DNA of 22,162 bases from Isotricha intestinalis. Taxonomy: Eukaryota; Ciliophora; Litostomatea; Vestibuliferida; Isotrichidae. Below, in pieces: positions 1 to 9,275 of this stretch (positions are counted from its first letter, which is position 1; each line of letters begins with the position of its first letter). The notes under the pieces are model-generated. The model was not told where the DNA came from and did not search any database. It saw nothing but the letters and a program-made list of their open reading frames with translations. The stretch lies in the NCBI GenBank assembly GCA_023807065.1, contig JAJJLU010003974.1, forward strand, positions 1 through 22,162, written 5' to 3'. The translations under genes were made by a program, and so were the position numbers.

Positions 1-107
1 TTAATTGAAATAAAAGGAATTAAATAACATTTAGGACATCTTATCACATTTTCTTCTGATAATATATTTTTATTAAAAAATGATTCATTAATTTCTGAAT
101 TTTCCAT
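1..107 (-). CDS. N-terminal fragment of an unidentified CPxC-containing protein (cut by window edge)
   Basis: Read on the minus strand from an ATG at 107, the frame stays open for 35 codons up to the left edge, so only the N-terminus is present. It begins MENSEINESFF and contains IRCPKCYLIPFISI near residues 23-36. The Cys-Pro-x-Cys pair looks like the first half of a zinc-binding site. The frame has no stop, and its composition (Glu, Asn, Ser, then a hydrophobic stretch) resembles neighbouring genes rather than intergenic DNA. The family cannot be named from 35 residues; the continuation lies outside the window. The next gene (544-1404) is on the same strand, 437 bases upstream. Confidence 0.6.
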   Translation of the reverse strand, partial: MENSEINESFFNKNILSEENVIRCPKCYLIPFISI

Positions 108-543
108 ATTTATTATACATTTAAATATTTATTATTTATTATCTAATATTCAATCAAATCTTCTATTTCATAAAAAATATAATCATATTTAATTATAAAT
201 GATATTATCTTTTAGTATAAAATTAATTCAAATTTACTATGGTAGTTGATAAAGAAAAATTAATTTACTTTTTAAATAAAAAAATTACTTTTTTCATTTT
301 CTAGTTTAATTATTAAAAAATAAATAGTTAATATTCATATATATAAATATTTTATTTTAAATAAAATAATTTTAAATTAAAATTTCAACTCATTATATTT
401 AATAAATTTAACTATATATTCTATTTATTTAAATGAATAAATCTTCTTATAAAATTTAAAAAAAAAACAAAACTCATGATTCATCTAAATAACTAACTAC
501 TCAATATTTACAAAAAAATGTTTTTTATTAAGAATACGTATTA
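108..543. other. AT-rich intergenic region, no gene seen
   Basis: This stretch is almost pure A+T with stops in all frames every few codons. I see no convincing exon, tRNA-like fold or repeat. It lies between two minus-strand genes, so it probably holds the 3' end of the coiled-coil gene at 544-1404 and the promoter of the gene starting at 107. Confidence 0.5.
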
Positions 544-1404
544 TTAATTTACATCATTACTTTTTTTTATATTTTTGGAACTTAAACTTTTTTTCATATC
601 TCCTTTTATAAAAGAATCTACTTTATCATCTTCAATAACAGTTTCTAAATCTTCAGTCCTTTTTCTATTATTGATTTTATGAATAAAATGAAATTTTTTA
701 AAATAATTTTTCATTTTATTATTCCATTTATTATAATATAAATTTCCTATTTGTCTCTGTAATTCTATATTAGTATTTACAATTTCTTCATTATATTTCT
801 TTAACTCTTCTTTTTCTTTTACAAAGGTTTCTTTTATTTTTTCAATTTTTTTTAATAATAATTCTTGATTTTTTTTTAATTTATTTATTTCATTATTTCT
901 TTCATTTAAAGTTTCTTCAAAAATTTTTTTTAATTCTTTAATTTCTTTTATATATTTATCTTTATATTTTGAAATAATACTTTCATTATTATTTTCTAAT
1001 TCATTAATTTTATTTTTTAAGATTAAATTTTCATTTTGATAAAACAAATTTTCTTCTTTTAATTTTTTGTTTTCAATTAATAATTCTTCTTCTTTCGGTA
1101 AATTAGTCATTCCACTTTCAATTTGAGTAGAAATATTATCATAAATTTTAGAATAAGAAGAAACTTTTTGTCTTAAATTAGAAATATTTGTTCTAATATT
1201 TTGTAATTTTTTAAAACATTCTTCATCAGATGTTGTAATTTTACTTGCACTTCTTCTACCGGTATTACATGTATTTATATTATATTCTGAAAAAAGATGA
1301 GGAAAAAAATCTTTTGTTTTCATTTGATTAATATCTGAATCAAAATCTATTGTTGAAGTGGAAAGAGAATATATTGTATCATTTCTTTTTGCTTGAGTAC
1401 TCAT
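544..1404 (-). CDS. Coiled-coil protein of unknown function (286 aa)
   Basis: An uninterrupted frame runs from an ATG at 1404 to a TAA at 544. The first ~60 residues are Ser/Thr-rich and probably disordered (MSTQAKRNDTIYSLSTSTIDF). Residues ~60-215 are a long Lys/Glu/Asn-rich helical region with heptad-like Leu/Ile spacing (for example LLIENKKLKEENLFYQNEN), typical of a coiled coil. A basic segment KNYFKKFHFIHKINNRKR near 230-247 and an acidic/Ser-Lys tail follow. There is no transmembrane segment, signal peptide or catalytic motif. It could be a cytoskeletal or scaffold protein, but this is only composition and no family is recognised. The divergent neighbour is the transporter starting at 2122. 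Confidence 0.85.
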   Translation of the reverse strand: MSTQAKRNDTIYSLSTSTIDFDSDINQMKTKDFFPHLFSEYNINTCNTGRRSASKITTSDEECFKKLQNIRTNISNLRQKVSSYSKIYDNISTQIESGMTNLPKEEELLIENKKLKEENLFYQNENLILKNKINELENNNESIISKYKDKYIKEIKELKKIFEETLNERNNEINKLKKNQELLLKKIEKIKETFVKEKEELKKYNEEIVNTNIELQRQIGNLYYNKWNNKMKNYFKKFHFIHKINNRKRTEDLETVIEDDKVDSFIKGDMKKSLSSKNIKKSNDVN

Positions 1405-2121
1405 TTTTTTAATTAAATATGTATTTCATTATGGTATTTATTTAATAAGAGATAATAAAATTGGTAAAGGAAATTGTTTATTTTAAATAAATTATTTTTG
1501 GAAAAATTTATGAAATTTAGAATAAAAATTGTTTTTTATTATTGTAATAAGATAGCTTAATATTTTTTTTAGGAAATTATAAATTTTTAAGTAGTTTAAA
1601 TTATTTGTTTTTCATTATAATTTAATCAAGAATTCATCAAAAATTATTAATTACATTAAAATTAAAAAGATTTTTTTCAAATTAAAAATAATATATTAAG
1701 AATAAAAACAAATAAAAAATAATTATTTTTTCCCAAAAAAATACAATAAACCTTTATATCTAAATATTCAAATCATTTTAAATTATCCAACAAAAAACTT
1801 CAAAATTCATAAAAAAGAAATTATGATGATAATAATTAAATATATTAATTATTTTACCTAAAAGTACCAAAAAACATGGAAAAATGTTAAATAAAATATG
1901 AGAATTTTATTTTGTTTTTCTTTAATAAAGAAAAAAATTTCCTATTATAATCAAAAGAAATATTAAAAGATAAAATAAAATTTTTTTCTCAATTAATCTA
2001 ATGTTGTAAATTTTTTTAAGTTTATAAGAACTCAAAAAAAGTTAATTTATTATGAATGGATTAATTACTAAAAATTATTTTTTTCCATAAAGTCAAAAAA
2101 AAATTTAATTTTTTTGAATAA
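1405..2121. other. Divergent intergenic region, no gene seen
   Basis: These 717 bases of very AT-rich sequence separate two genes pointing away from each other, so they should contain both promoters. I found no open frame of useful length on either strand and no RNA-gene-like GC enrichment. Only homopolymer A and T runs stand out. Confidence 0.5.
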
Positions 2122-3540
2122 ATGACAGAATTCAATATAAACAATTTAAATAAGGATAATAGTAATATTGAGTCAAAAAATAAAAATACTTTTTTTGATG
2201 AATTTGATAATAATATGTTTTCAAAAGGAATATTATCAATAAATGATTCTTCTGATAATTTAGTGATGATGCGTAGATCAAAATTTAATTTGGTAGAACA
2301 ATTAAAAATAAATAAAACAGGGTTACCAATATTTTTATATCAAGCATTAATTTTTATAAATTATAATATTAATGTTAATCATTTATGTTTCAGAACTTTT
2401 GTCCAAAATTTAGGGATTATTCCAAGTTTAGTTTTATTATTTTCAATTGGTTTTTTCAGTTTTATTTTTCAAATTAAATTAATTGAAAAATTAGAAAATA
2501 ATCAAAATAAAAATATCTCTTTATTATTAGAAAAACATTTTGGAACTTTTTGCAGTTTATTATTTAAGATTTTATGTTTTGGATGGATTCTTTATAATTA
2601 TTTAATTACTTTTTTAACTTATCTTCATTTTCTAATTTATTTATATTATTCGGGGGATGAAGATAAATTAAAAGATAATTGGATATTTTGTATTTGTTCA
2701 ATAGGGATTTTTATTATTGTCTTTGTGATTATAAATACTTTAGAAAATTCGAATTGGATTGATTTTAATATTTTTTTAAATTTAATATGTAATGTAATAT
2801 CTACAATCTTTATCATTAAAAAATTATCTGATGGAATATCAAAAAATGAAGGATTAGAAAACAAATTATATGTTAAAAATATAAAAAAAAATGATATAAT
2901 ATATTCAATTTGTCTTTTTTCAACTTCATTTAATAATTTACTTGTTTTATCTTTAGTTAATAAAAATTTAAATTTATCTTTATATCCACTTTTAGAACAT
3001 AAAAAATTTTTATTAATTAATCATTTTGTTATTTTTTTATTTTATTCTCTTTTTATTTTTCAAAGTGCTTTTGATATTTTTAACACGGATAAAAAATATC
3101 AAGAATTAAGTCTTTTAATATTAATTATTGATAGTGGAAAAATTAAAGAAATATTTAATTTAATTTTTGTTATTTCAAATTTACTTAGTGAATTTTTAAA
3201 TTTAAATTTTCATTTACATTCAATGAAAAAAGCGATTTTAAAAAGTAATGAAAAATTCCATTTTACAGGATTTAAAAATTTTATTTTTACTTTTTTTATT
3301 TTAATAATTGTAGGTTTAATTGGATTAATATGTTATTTTAATGAAGTGTTACCGAATTCTCTTATTTTAATCAATAATTCGACTTTTGGATTTATAATTA
3401 ATTTTTTAATACCTTCTTTGTTTATTCTAAAATATTCTTTGTTATTTTCTAGTTATTTTTTATTATCTTTTATTTTTTTAATGTTTTCAATTTGCCTAAA
3501 TCACATTTATAAGTTAATATTTTCTAATTTTTTAAAATGA
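2122..3540 (+). CDS. Divergent amino acid/auxin permease (AAAP)-like membrane transporter (472 aa)
   Basis: The frame starts at ATG 2122 and ends at TGA 3538-3540, the only TGA-terminated intact gene here. Residues 1-60 form a polar, Asn/Ser-rich cytosolic tail. From ~68 onward I count about eleven hydrophobic segments (roughly 68-88, 98-118, 142-176 as two, 186-206, 212-232, 257-280, 295-318, 338-360, 384-408, 420-468 as two). The layout, the YSICLFSTSFNNLL segment (compare the FxFxFHxNLFP region of AAAP proteins) and the late FGFIINFLIPSLFILK segment (compare GFILPALFYLKL) suggest the Aa_trans family. AAAP proteins move amino acids with H+ or Na+ across plasma or vacuolar/lysosomal membranes; the substrate here is unknown. 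Similarity is judged by eye and the protein is divergent; another multi-pass family is possible. Confidence 0.6.
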   Translation: MTEFNINNLNKDNSNIESKNKNTFFDEFDNNMFSKGILSINDSSDNLVMMRRSKFNLVEQLKINKTGLPIFLYQALIFINYNINVNHLCFRTFVQNLGIIPSLVLLFSIGFFSFIFQIKLIEKLENNQNKNISLLLEKHFGTFCSLLFKILCFGWILYNYLITFLTYLHFLIYLYYSGDEDKLKDNWIFCICSIGIFIIVFVIINTLENSNWIDFNIFLNLICNVISTIFIIKKLSDGISKNEGLENKLYVKNIKKNDIIYSICLFSTSFNNLLVLSLVNKNLNLSLYPLLEHKKFLLINHFVIFLFYSLFIFQSAFDIFNTDKKYQELSLLILIIDSGKIKEIFNLIFVISNLLSEFLNLNFHLHSMKKAILKSNEKFHFTGFKNFIFTFFILIIVGLIGLICYFNEVLPNSLILINNSTFGFIINFLIPSLFILKYSLLFSSYFLLSFIFLMFSICLNHIYKLIFSNFLK

Positions 3541-3781
3541 TTCATTTATATATAATATTTATATTAGTTAAAAAGATATCTCTATAAATAATTTAAAATA
3601 AACATTAAAAAAATATTCCTATTTTCTTACATAATATTTTTTATTAATTTAAAAATTTAAAATCATAAATACCAAAAAAATAAAAAATACGGATGGAATA
3701 TAAAAAAATTTTTTAAGTTTACCAAAAATAGCAATGATATTATCAACAAATATCTTTTTTTAGTTTATTAAAAATACTTTT

Positions 3782-6700
3782 TTATTTTTTTTCAATCTTC
3801 ATTGCTAAAGGAGCAAAATGATTACCAATATTATTATCATCATTTTGTAATAATACTTTTATTTTTGGCTCAACTGTACTATTACTATTATTTAAAAATC
3901 TTTTACTATTTAAATTATTTTTATTTGAATTTAAAAATTTTTTTGACAAATCCATTTCATGAGTATAGAAGTTATTGGTTGTATTATAAAATGTATTTTT
4001 AGTTTCTTCATTTTCTTTATTGTAAGGAAGCTTAGATAATATGATTTTTAATTGGTCGTGCATTTCATTTAATTTTCTATTTGTAGTTTCTTCCAATAAA
4101 TTAACTTTTATTTGGGTATTTTCAATTTTATTTGTTAATTTATTAATATTATTATTTATATCTATTATATTTTGATTTGAATTTTTTATAAGATTATTTT
4201 TATTATCAGATATATATAATCCATTATATTTAATATTTGTTGATAAATTATTTACCAAGTCATTAACTTCTTTAAGCTCTACATTTTCATTATCTGAATG
4301 TAAATCTATAGTATTATAGTTTCTTTTCATTTTTTCAAGTGATAAACTTGTTTTGTTCATAGGGATTTGATTTAAATTATTTGATTTAAATATGTTGTCA
4401 TTTAAATCTTTATTAAATTTAGATTTGTATTCATTTGTATTTAAAAATTGTTTTGCTTCTAAAATCTGAGGATTTGTATTTATATTTCTTTTTTTTTTAG
4501 AACTAATTTCAATTGATCTTGTTTTTAAATGATTATTAAATATTAATTTTTCTTTAATTAAATTATTTTTAATTTCTAAAATATCTTTTTCCATTTGAAT
4601 ATCCTCATTATTATTTTCCATTTGAGTATCCACATTATTAATATCTTTTTTATCTTTATTATCATTATTTTCTTTTTTATCTTTATTTTTATTATTATCT
4701 TTTTGATCTTTCTTTATATTATTTTCTTTTTTATCATCAAATTTTTTTTCTAATTTTTCTGCAAATTCATTTGAAAAATCAAATGTATTATAGTTTGTAT
4801 TTATTACATTAAAATTATTATTATTAGATTTATTAGAAATTTTCTTATTTATTTTCAAATTGAAAAGATTATTTAATCTATTTGTTTTTGGGTTTTTATC
4901 TATGAATTTAGTATAATCATGAAAAGGAGTAGTATTATTAATATTTTGTATATTGTTTTCTTTTTCTTTTTCTTTTTCATTTTCATTTTCTTTATTATAT
5001 ATATTATTAAGATCAGCATATGTTAAATCTTTTGTATCATTGCTATTAATTTGTAAGTTATTGTTAGTGCAATTTATTAATGTTTTAACTCCAGTAAAAT
5101 GTGTTTTTAATCTACTTTTATTATGATGATTATTATAATTTTTATTATTTAATAAATAAATTTGATTATTATAATTTTGAGTTTTACCTCTATTTTTCCT
5201 TCTTTCATGTACTTTAGAATTATTATCAAAAAGATTATTTTTTTCTTTCATGTTATATTTAATAGATCTATTATCATAATTACTATTTTCATCATAATTA
5301 TTGAAATAATCATTATTTCTAATTGAATTTACTTCAGTTTTTGAATCATTATAATAATATTCATTTCCTTTAAATTTCCCTTCATTTAATTGAAATTGTT
5401 CATCATAATTATTTTTTTGATTTTTAATATTATTCAATTCTAACCTTATATCTAAATTATCATTATTATAATTATAATTATTATTAGTATTATTATAATT
5501 TAAATTAGATTTATATTGATTTAAATCAATATTATTTATATTTTTATTTTTTGAATTATTGTCAGTAAAATTTTTTATGTTCTTCATATTAGGATTAAAG
5601 GTAACATTCTTTATATTATTATTTTGTTCATTTTCATTCTTATCATTGGGTATTTTCTTATTATTAGATTCAATATATCTTTTGACTTGACTTTGAATTC
5701 CATATAATTTGATTTTTTGATTTTTTACTTTATTATCATTAATATTATTTGACTGTTCTTTTTTAGCATAATTTTTATTATTATCTCCAACTTCAGTAAG
5801 TAAATCAGGTACTACAATATCAAATTCATTCTTTTTACTAATATCAGTATTTTTATTCATTTCTCTTAATTCTTGAATTTTAATAATATCCCCAATATTT
5901 TTTCTAAATTTAACATTTTTTAATAATTCACTCAATTCATTAAATGCTTGTTTTATTGATTTAAATTCTATATCAATTTCTTCATATTTATTGAATAAGT
6001 TTTTATGTAATTCTTCATATTTTTTAAAATGTTCTTGATACCTTTTTTCTAAATTATCTTTATAATTATCTAAATCTTTTTGGGCAACTTTAAATTGTTC
6101 ACATTCATTGACTAATTCTAAAGTAAATTTACTATTTTCAATTCTTAAATTTTGGATTTTTTCTTCAGTTTCATCAATTCTATTCAACAATAATTTTTCA
6201 ACATTTTTTACACTTTTGTTACAAAAATCTTTAAAAGAATTTGTCACATAATCAATTTGTAAACCAAAGCTTTTAATATTATTTTCTAATTTTTCTTTAT
6301 AACTTTTTAAATCTATAATATTTTTATCTTTATTTGTATTTAATATTTGAAGTGTTTTATTTATATATTCTAAAAAATCTCTTAAACTTTTAAATTTAGA
6401 AGTTTCTGTTCCTATGATTCCAGGAAGAGTTAAATTCCAGTTTAATATTTTATCAAATTTAAAATTAGTATTATCAATTTCTTTTTCTAATTTTTCTGTT
6501 CTAATATCTAATTTCATAATTAATTCTTCTATGTTTGTTTGTATTTTTTTTAATTTTTCTATATCTTCATTATTATTTTTTTTATTTTGAGAATTCATTG
6601 AATTGAAAAATTCTTCAAATTTCTCATTTAATATATTATTTTTTGTATCATTTTGTGAGAATAGTGATTTTAATTCTTCTATTGATGCTTCGATTTTAGA

Positions 6701-6784
6701 ATTTAATTTTGATTCTAATTTCTTCATATCTCCTAGAACATCATTTTGAAAAAACATTAAATCTCCTTTTGTAACTTCTGCCAT
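3782..6784 (-). CDS. Asn-rich coiled-coil protein with an LPGIIG motif (1000 aa)
   Basis: The frame runs from ATG 6784 to TAA 3782; an in-frame TTG two codons upstream is ignored because ATG is available. Residues 1-110 and ~150-310 are heptad-rich helices (many Leu/Ile/Phe among Lys/Glu/Asn). Between them NWNLTLPGIIGTETSKF (~115-131), followed by a Leu/Tyr-rich segment, breaks the helical pattern and looks like a small conserved folded element. Residues ~340-860 are low-complexity, dominated by Asn, Lys, Asp and Tyr, with runs such as NNTNNNYNYNND and lysine/glutamate repeats. A second short coiled coil lies near 890-940. No enzyme motif, signal peptide or membrane segment is visible. The design suggests a structural or cytoskeletal protein, but I do not recognise the family. 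It converges on the transporter gene ending at 3540. Confidence 0.85.
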   Translation of the reverse strand: MAEVTKGDLMFFQNDVLGDMKKLESKLNSKIEASIEELKSLFSQNDTKNNILNEKFEEFFNSMNSQNKKNNNEDIEKLKKIQTNIEELIMKLDIRTEKLEKEIDNTNFKFDKILNWNLTLPGIIGTETSKFKSLRDFLEYINKTLQILNTNKDKNIIDLKSYKEKLENNIKSFGLQIDYVTNSFKDFCNKSVKNVEKLLLNRIDETEEKIQNLRIENSKFTLELVNECEQFKVAQKDLDNYKDNLEKRYQEHFKKYEELHKNLFNKYEEIDIEFKSIKQAFNELSELLKNVKFRKNIGDIIKIQELREMNKNTDISKKNEFDIVVPDLLTEVGDNNKNYAKKEQSNNINDNKVKNQKIKLYGIQSQVKRYIESNNKKIPNDKNENEQNNNIKNVTFNPNMKNIKNFTDNNSKNKNINNIDLNQYKSNLNYNNTNNNYNYNNDNLDIRLELNNIKNQKNNYDEQFQLNEGKFKGNEYYYNDSKTEVNSIRNNDYFNNYDENSNYDNRSIKYNMKEKNNLFDNNSKVHERRKNRGKTQNYNNQIYLLNNKNYNNHHNKSRLKTHFTGVKTLINCTNNNLQINSNDTKDLTYADLNNIYNKENENEKEKEKENNIQNINNTTPFHDYTKFIDKNPKTNRLNNLFNLKINKKISNKSNNNNFNVINTNYNTFDFSNEFAEKLEKKFDDKKENNIKKDQKDNNKNKDKKENNDNKDKKDINNVDTQMENNNEDIQMEKDILEIKNNLIKEKLIFNNHLKTRSIEISSKKKRNINTNPQILEAKQFLNTNEYKSKFNKDLNDNIFKSNNLNQIPMNKTSLSLEKMKRNYNTIDLHSDNENVELKEVNDLVNNLSTNIKYNGLYISDNKNNLIKNSNQNIIDINNNINKLTNKIENTQIKVNLLEETTNRKLNEMHDQLKIILSKLPYNKENEETKNTFYNTTNNFYTHEMDLSKKFLNSNKNNLNSKRFLNNSNSTVEPKIKVLLQNDDNNIGNHFAPLAMKIEKK

Positions 6785-7137
6785 TTTCAAATTAATTTTT
6801 TATAAATTTTATTCTTAATCTTCTTTAATTTTAAAGCGATTGAATTTTTTTTTATTTTTTTAATAATAAAACTTTAGTTGAATAAAAAAAAAAAAATTAA
6901 CACAAAATATTTGAAAATTACAAACAAACTTAATTTATTATTTATACATATTCACTAATTTTTATTTCCCTGTATATTAAACTATTAAATACAATTCTTT
7001 TTATACCAAATACAATAAATTTTTTGCAATTATTAAATATAAAAAGTAAAATGAAACAACCAACAAACCTTTTAATATTATTATTTAATTACATCATATT
7101 AACTTACATTATTGAATTATCAAAAATAAATTTAATT
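6785..7137. other. AT-rich intergenic region between two minus-strand genes
   Basis: These 353 bases hold no open frame or RNA-like structure that I can support. They should contain the 3' end of the zinc-finger gene and the promoter of the 1000-residue gene. A minus-strand AATGTAAGT sits at about 7100-7107 but has no matching exon or acceptor that I can find. Confidence 0.5.
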
Positions 7138-7644
7138 TTATTTGTTGATCGTTTCATGCTTTGTTTTCAAATGATACTTTAAAGAAGACTTGGATGGAAA
7201 CTCACATTTACAAACTAAAAAAAATTAAAATTTCAATTTACTTTCATTAAAAGGACATTTATATGGAAAAACTTTTGTATGAAATTTTCGAACATGATAT
7301 GATTTTCCATTTCTATGTGAAAAACAACAATCACAAAATTCGCATTTATATGGTTTCTTTCCTAAATGAATATTTTTATAATGTAATATTAAATTTTCTT
7401 TTGAGCGATATATTTTTCCACAAAAACAAATAAATAACTTTAGATTATACTTTTTTTTGTTGTTTTCTTTTTTCTCTTCTTCATATAAATTTTTTTGAAG
7501 AGAATTAATTATACTGTAATCTATGTTAGATAAGGAATTTTCTTTATTGATTATATATAGTGAACTATTTGTTTCTATAATTTCTTCGAGTGGAATTTTA
7601 TCATATATGTCATGTGATAAGTCATTTATTCCAAAAAAATCCAT
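7138..7644 (-). CDS. C2H2 zinc-finger protein, two exons (159 aa)
   Basis: Exon 1 runs from ATG 7644 to 7242; exon 2 from 7214 to a TAA at 7138. The 27-nt intron joins them in frame (403 + 77 = 480 nt). Without splicing the frame ends at 7225 just after the first Cys of a third finger; splicing gives GAA-ATT-TGT and completes it (CKCEFPSKSSLKYHLKTKH). Residues 1-70 are acidic/polar. Three fingers follow: finger 1 (CFCGKIYRSKENLILHYKNIH) has an unusual C-x1-C pair; finger 2 (CEFCDCCFSHRNGKSYHVRKFH) is canonical C-x2-C-x12-H-x4-H; finger 3 has C-x5-C. Linkers KKPYKC and FPYKC fit DNA-binding fingers, so a sequence-specific nucleic-acid-binding role in the nucleus is likely. The target is unknown. 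Only 64 bases separate it from the next gene upstream. Confidence 0.8.
7215..7241 (-). other. 27-nt intron in the zinc-finger gene
   Basis: On the minus strand the intron begins GTAAATTG and ends TTTTTTTTAG. It is 27 nt long, a multiple of three, but contains an in-frame TAA, so retention would truncate the protein inside the third zinc finger. Support comes from the recovered finger (C...H-x4-H) and the stop that follows shortly after it. Confidence 0.8.
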
Positions 7645-7708
7645 TTATTAATTATAAATTATAATTTATTTTTATTTTTTTTAAAATAATTAAACTTAAA
7701 TTTTTAAT

Positions 7709-8179
7709 TTAAAAGAAAATTGAATCAAAATTTCTTAATTCATTTTCTTTTAATTTATAATTTGACCGAAATGATATATCATTTTGTTCTTCATTTTTAT
7801 TATATTTTAATATTATTAATAATTGCTTAATTAATATTAAATGATATTCTTTATAAATTTTTGATTCATTTGATTTAAATAAAATTTTAGTTTCTATTAC
7901 AAAAGATAAATTTGAATATTCTAATTCAAATAAATAATTTTTATAATATAATATTTCATTTAATTTCTTTTTATTATTTTCTTCTTTTAAACTTTTTGAT
8001 AAAGAAAAATTTTCTAAAATTTCTTTATTATCTTTTGATTGAAAATTAAAAAAATTTTCTTTTTCTTTATTATTAATTTGAATATAATCATCTAATTTAC
8101 TTTTTTCAGAAAAAGACAAAAAATCTTTTTTATTATTTTTAATTAAATAATTTTCAATTTGAAAACTATCTTGAGACAT
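7709..8179 (-). CDS. Unidentified polar protein (156 aa)
   Basis: The frame closes at TAA 7709. I take the ATG at 8179 (MSQDSFQIENYLIKNN) as the start; the open frame extends twelve codons further only through a TTG. The first ~95 residues are Lys/Glu/Asn/Ser/Phe-rich and look disordered. Residues ~95-140 are more hydrophobic (LYYKNYLFELEYSNLSFVIETKILFKS, then HLILIKQLLIILKY), suggesting a small alpha/beta fold, possibly with a peripheral or membrane-associated helix. No known motif is recognised. It sits 53 bases after the MORN gene stop and 64 bases before the zinc-finger start, all on the minus strand, so regulatory space is minimal. Confidence 0.65.
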   Translation of the reverse strand: MSQDSFQIENYLIKNNKKDFLSFSEKSKLDDYIQINNKEKENFFNFQSKDNKEILENFSLSKSLKEENNKKKLNEILYYKNYLFELEYSNLSFVIETKILFKSNESKIYKEYHLILIKQLLIILKYNKNEEQNDISFRSNYKLKENELRNFDSIFF

Positions 8180-8232
8180 TTTAAAAAAATTTAAATTTAA
8201 TAATAAAAATGTCAAATAAAATAATTATAATA

Positions 8233-9231
8233 TTATTTTTTATTATAGAAAGATTCTAAAATTTTAAATAATTTTAATTGATTATAAGAAGATAAAAAAT
8301 AAAAAAGATTTTCTGCTTTTTCAATACAAAAAAAATCAGGATCATTAAATTGTTTATTTAAAGCATATTTTTTAGCTTCTAAATATTTATTATAAGCTTG
8401 TTCAAAAAAATCAGTTTCTCCCATTAAAATATTTCTAAAATTATAAACTTCATTAATATAATTATTTTTCTCTTCTTCAGGGAATTTATTATTTAAAAAA
8501 TGAGTATAACCATCATTTTTCTTTTCAAAACTTATAATTTTTTGACAAACACCTTCATTATTATTAAAAACAATATAACCATTTTCAAATTTATTTTCTT
8601 TATAAATACCTTTAATAACTAATTCATTTTCATCATTACTACAACAACATAATCTATTATTATCATTAGGAAAATTACCATAATGAACCTGATAACCATT
8701 ATTTTCTTTTTCTAAAAAAACTCCTCTTTTCATTTCTTCATTAACAAAATTTCCAATAAAACATTTAAAATTTGTTTTCTTAAAATCATTAGAATTTAAA
8801 GGTTCTTCAATCCAATAATAAACACCATGATCACCAATAAAATTGTTATTCCAATTTCCAAAAAAAATTTCTCTTTTAACTCTTTGATTAATATTATTTA
8901 TTTCAGGTTTAAAAAAATAAACTCCATGTCCATTTCTTAAATTATCCTTAAAGTATCCAATATATAAATCAAAATTGGAATAATAATTAATTCCTATTCC
9001 ATTTCTTTTTAATTCTTTTTTACAAATTTCTCCCATATAAAAATTTGCATTTTTATTTATTTTTGCAATATAATAAGGACTTTCACCATCAATATTTCTT
9101 TGAATTATTATATTATCTGATGTGTATCTTGCTTTCTCTAATACTATTTTTGATATTTCATTTTTATTTAATTCTAATGGAGGTTTTAATGGATCAAAAG
9201 GAGTTTCTTCTATCCAATAACATAAATCCAT
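8233..9231 (-). CDS. MORN-repeat protein (332 aa)
   Basis: The frame runs from ATG 9231 to TAA 8233. MORN-type units (Y-x-G-x-[FW]-x(n)-G-x-G-x-[YF]) are visible: FYMGEICKKELKRNGIGINYY (~64-84), LYIGYFKDNLRNGHGVYFF (~89-107), and IFFGNWNNNFIGDHGVYYW (~125-143), with weaker copies around CFIGNFVNEEMKRGVFL and VIKGIYKENKFENGYIVF up to ~225. The C-terminal ~100 residues (from about 235) are a Lys/Glu/Tyr-rich, probably helical region with no MORN units. MORN proteins usually bind phospholipids or act as scaffolds at membranes and the cytoskeleton; many protist examples sit in cortical, basal-body or flagellar structures. The partner or enzyme domain, if any, is not evident. A 100-bp GC-rich island starts about 45 bases upstream of its ATG. 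Confidence 0.85.
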   Translation of the reverse strand: MDLCYWIEETPFDPLKPPLELNKNEISKIVLEKARYTSDNIIIQRNIDGESPYYIAKINKNANFYMGEICKKELKRNGIGINYYSNFDLYIGYFKDNLRNGHGVYFFKPEINNINQRVKREIFFGNWNNNFIGDHGVYYWIEEPLNSNDFKKTNFKCFIGNFVNEEMKRGVFLEKENNGYQVHYGNFPNDNNRLCCCSNDENELVIKGIYKENKFENGYIVFNNNEGVCQKIISFEKKNDGYTHFLNNKFPEEEKNNYINEVYNFRNILMGETDFFEQAYNKYLEAKKYALNKQFNDPDFFCIEKAENLFYFLSSYNQLKLFKILESFYNKK

Positions 9232-9275
9232 ATTTTATTTTAAATTTAAAATTATTTTTTTTTTATATACTAAAT

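Noticed and set aside
2646..2864. Minus-strand open frame opposite the transporter gene
   Set aside because: It is antisense to a well-supported membrane protein and has no features of its own; a shadow frame.
7099..7108. Minus-strand AATGTAAGT resembling the EPL1 donor with a split ATG
   Set aside because: No acceptor followed by an in-frame coding exon is found before the next gene, which has its own ATG at 6784.
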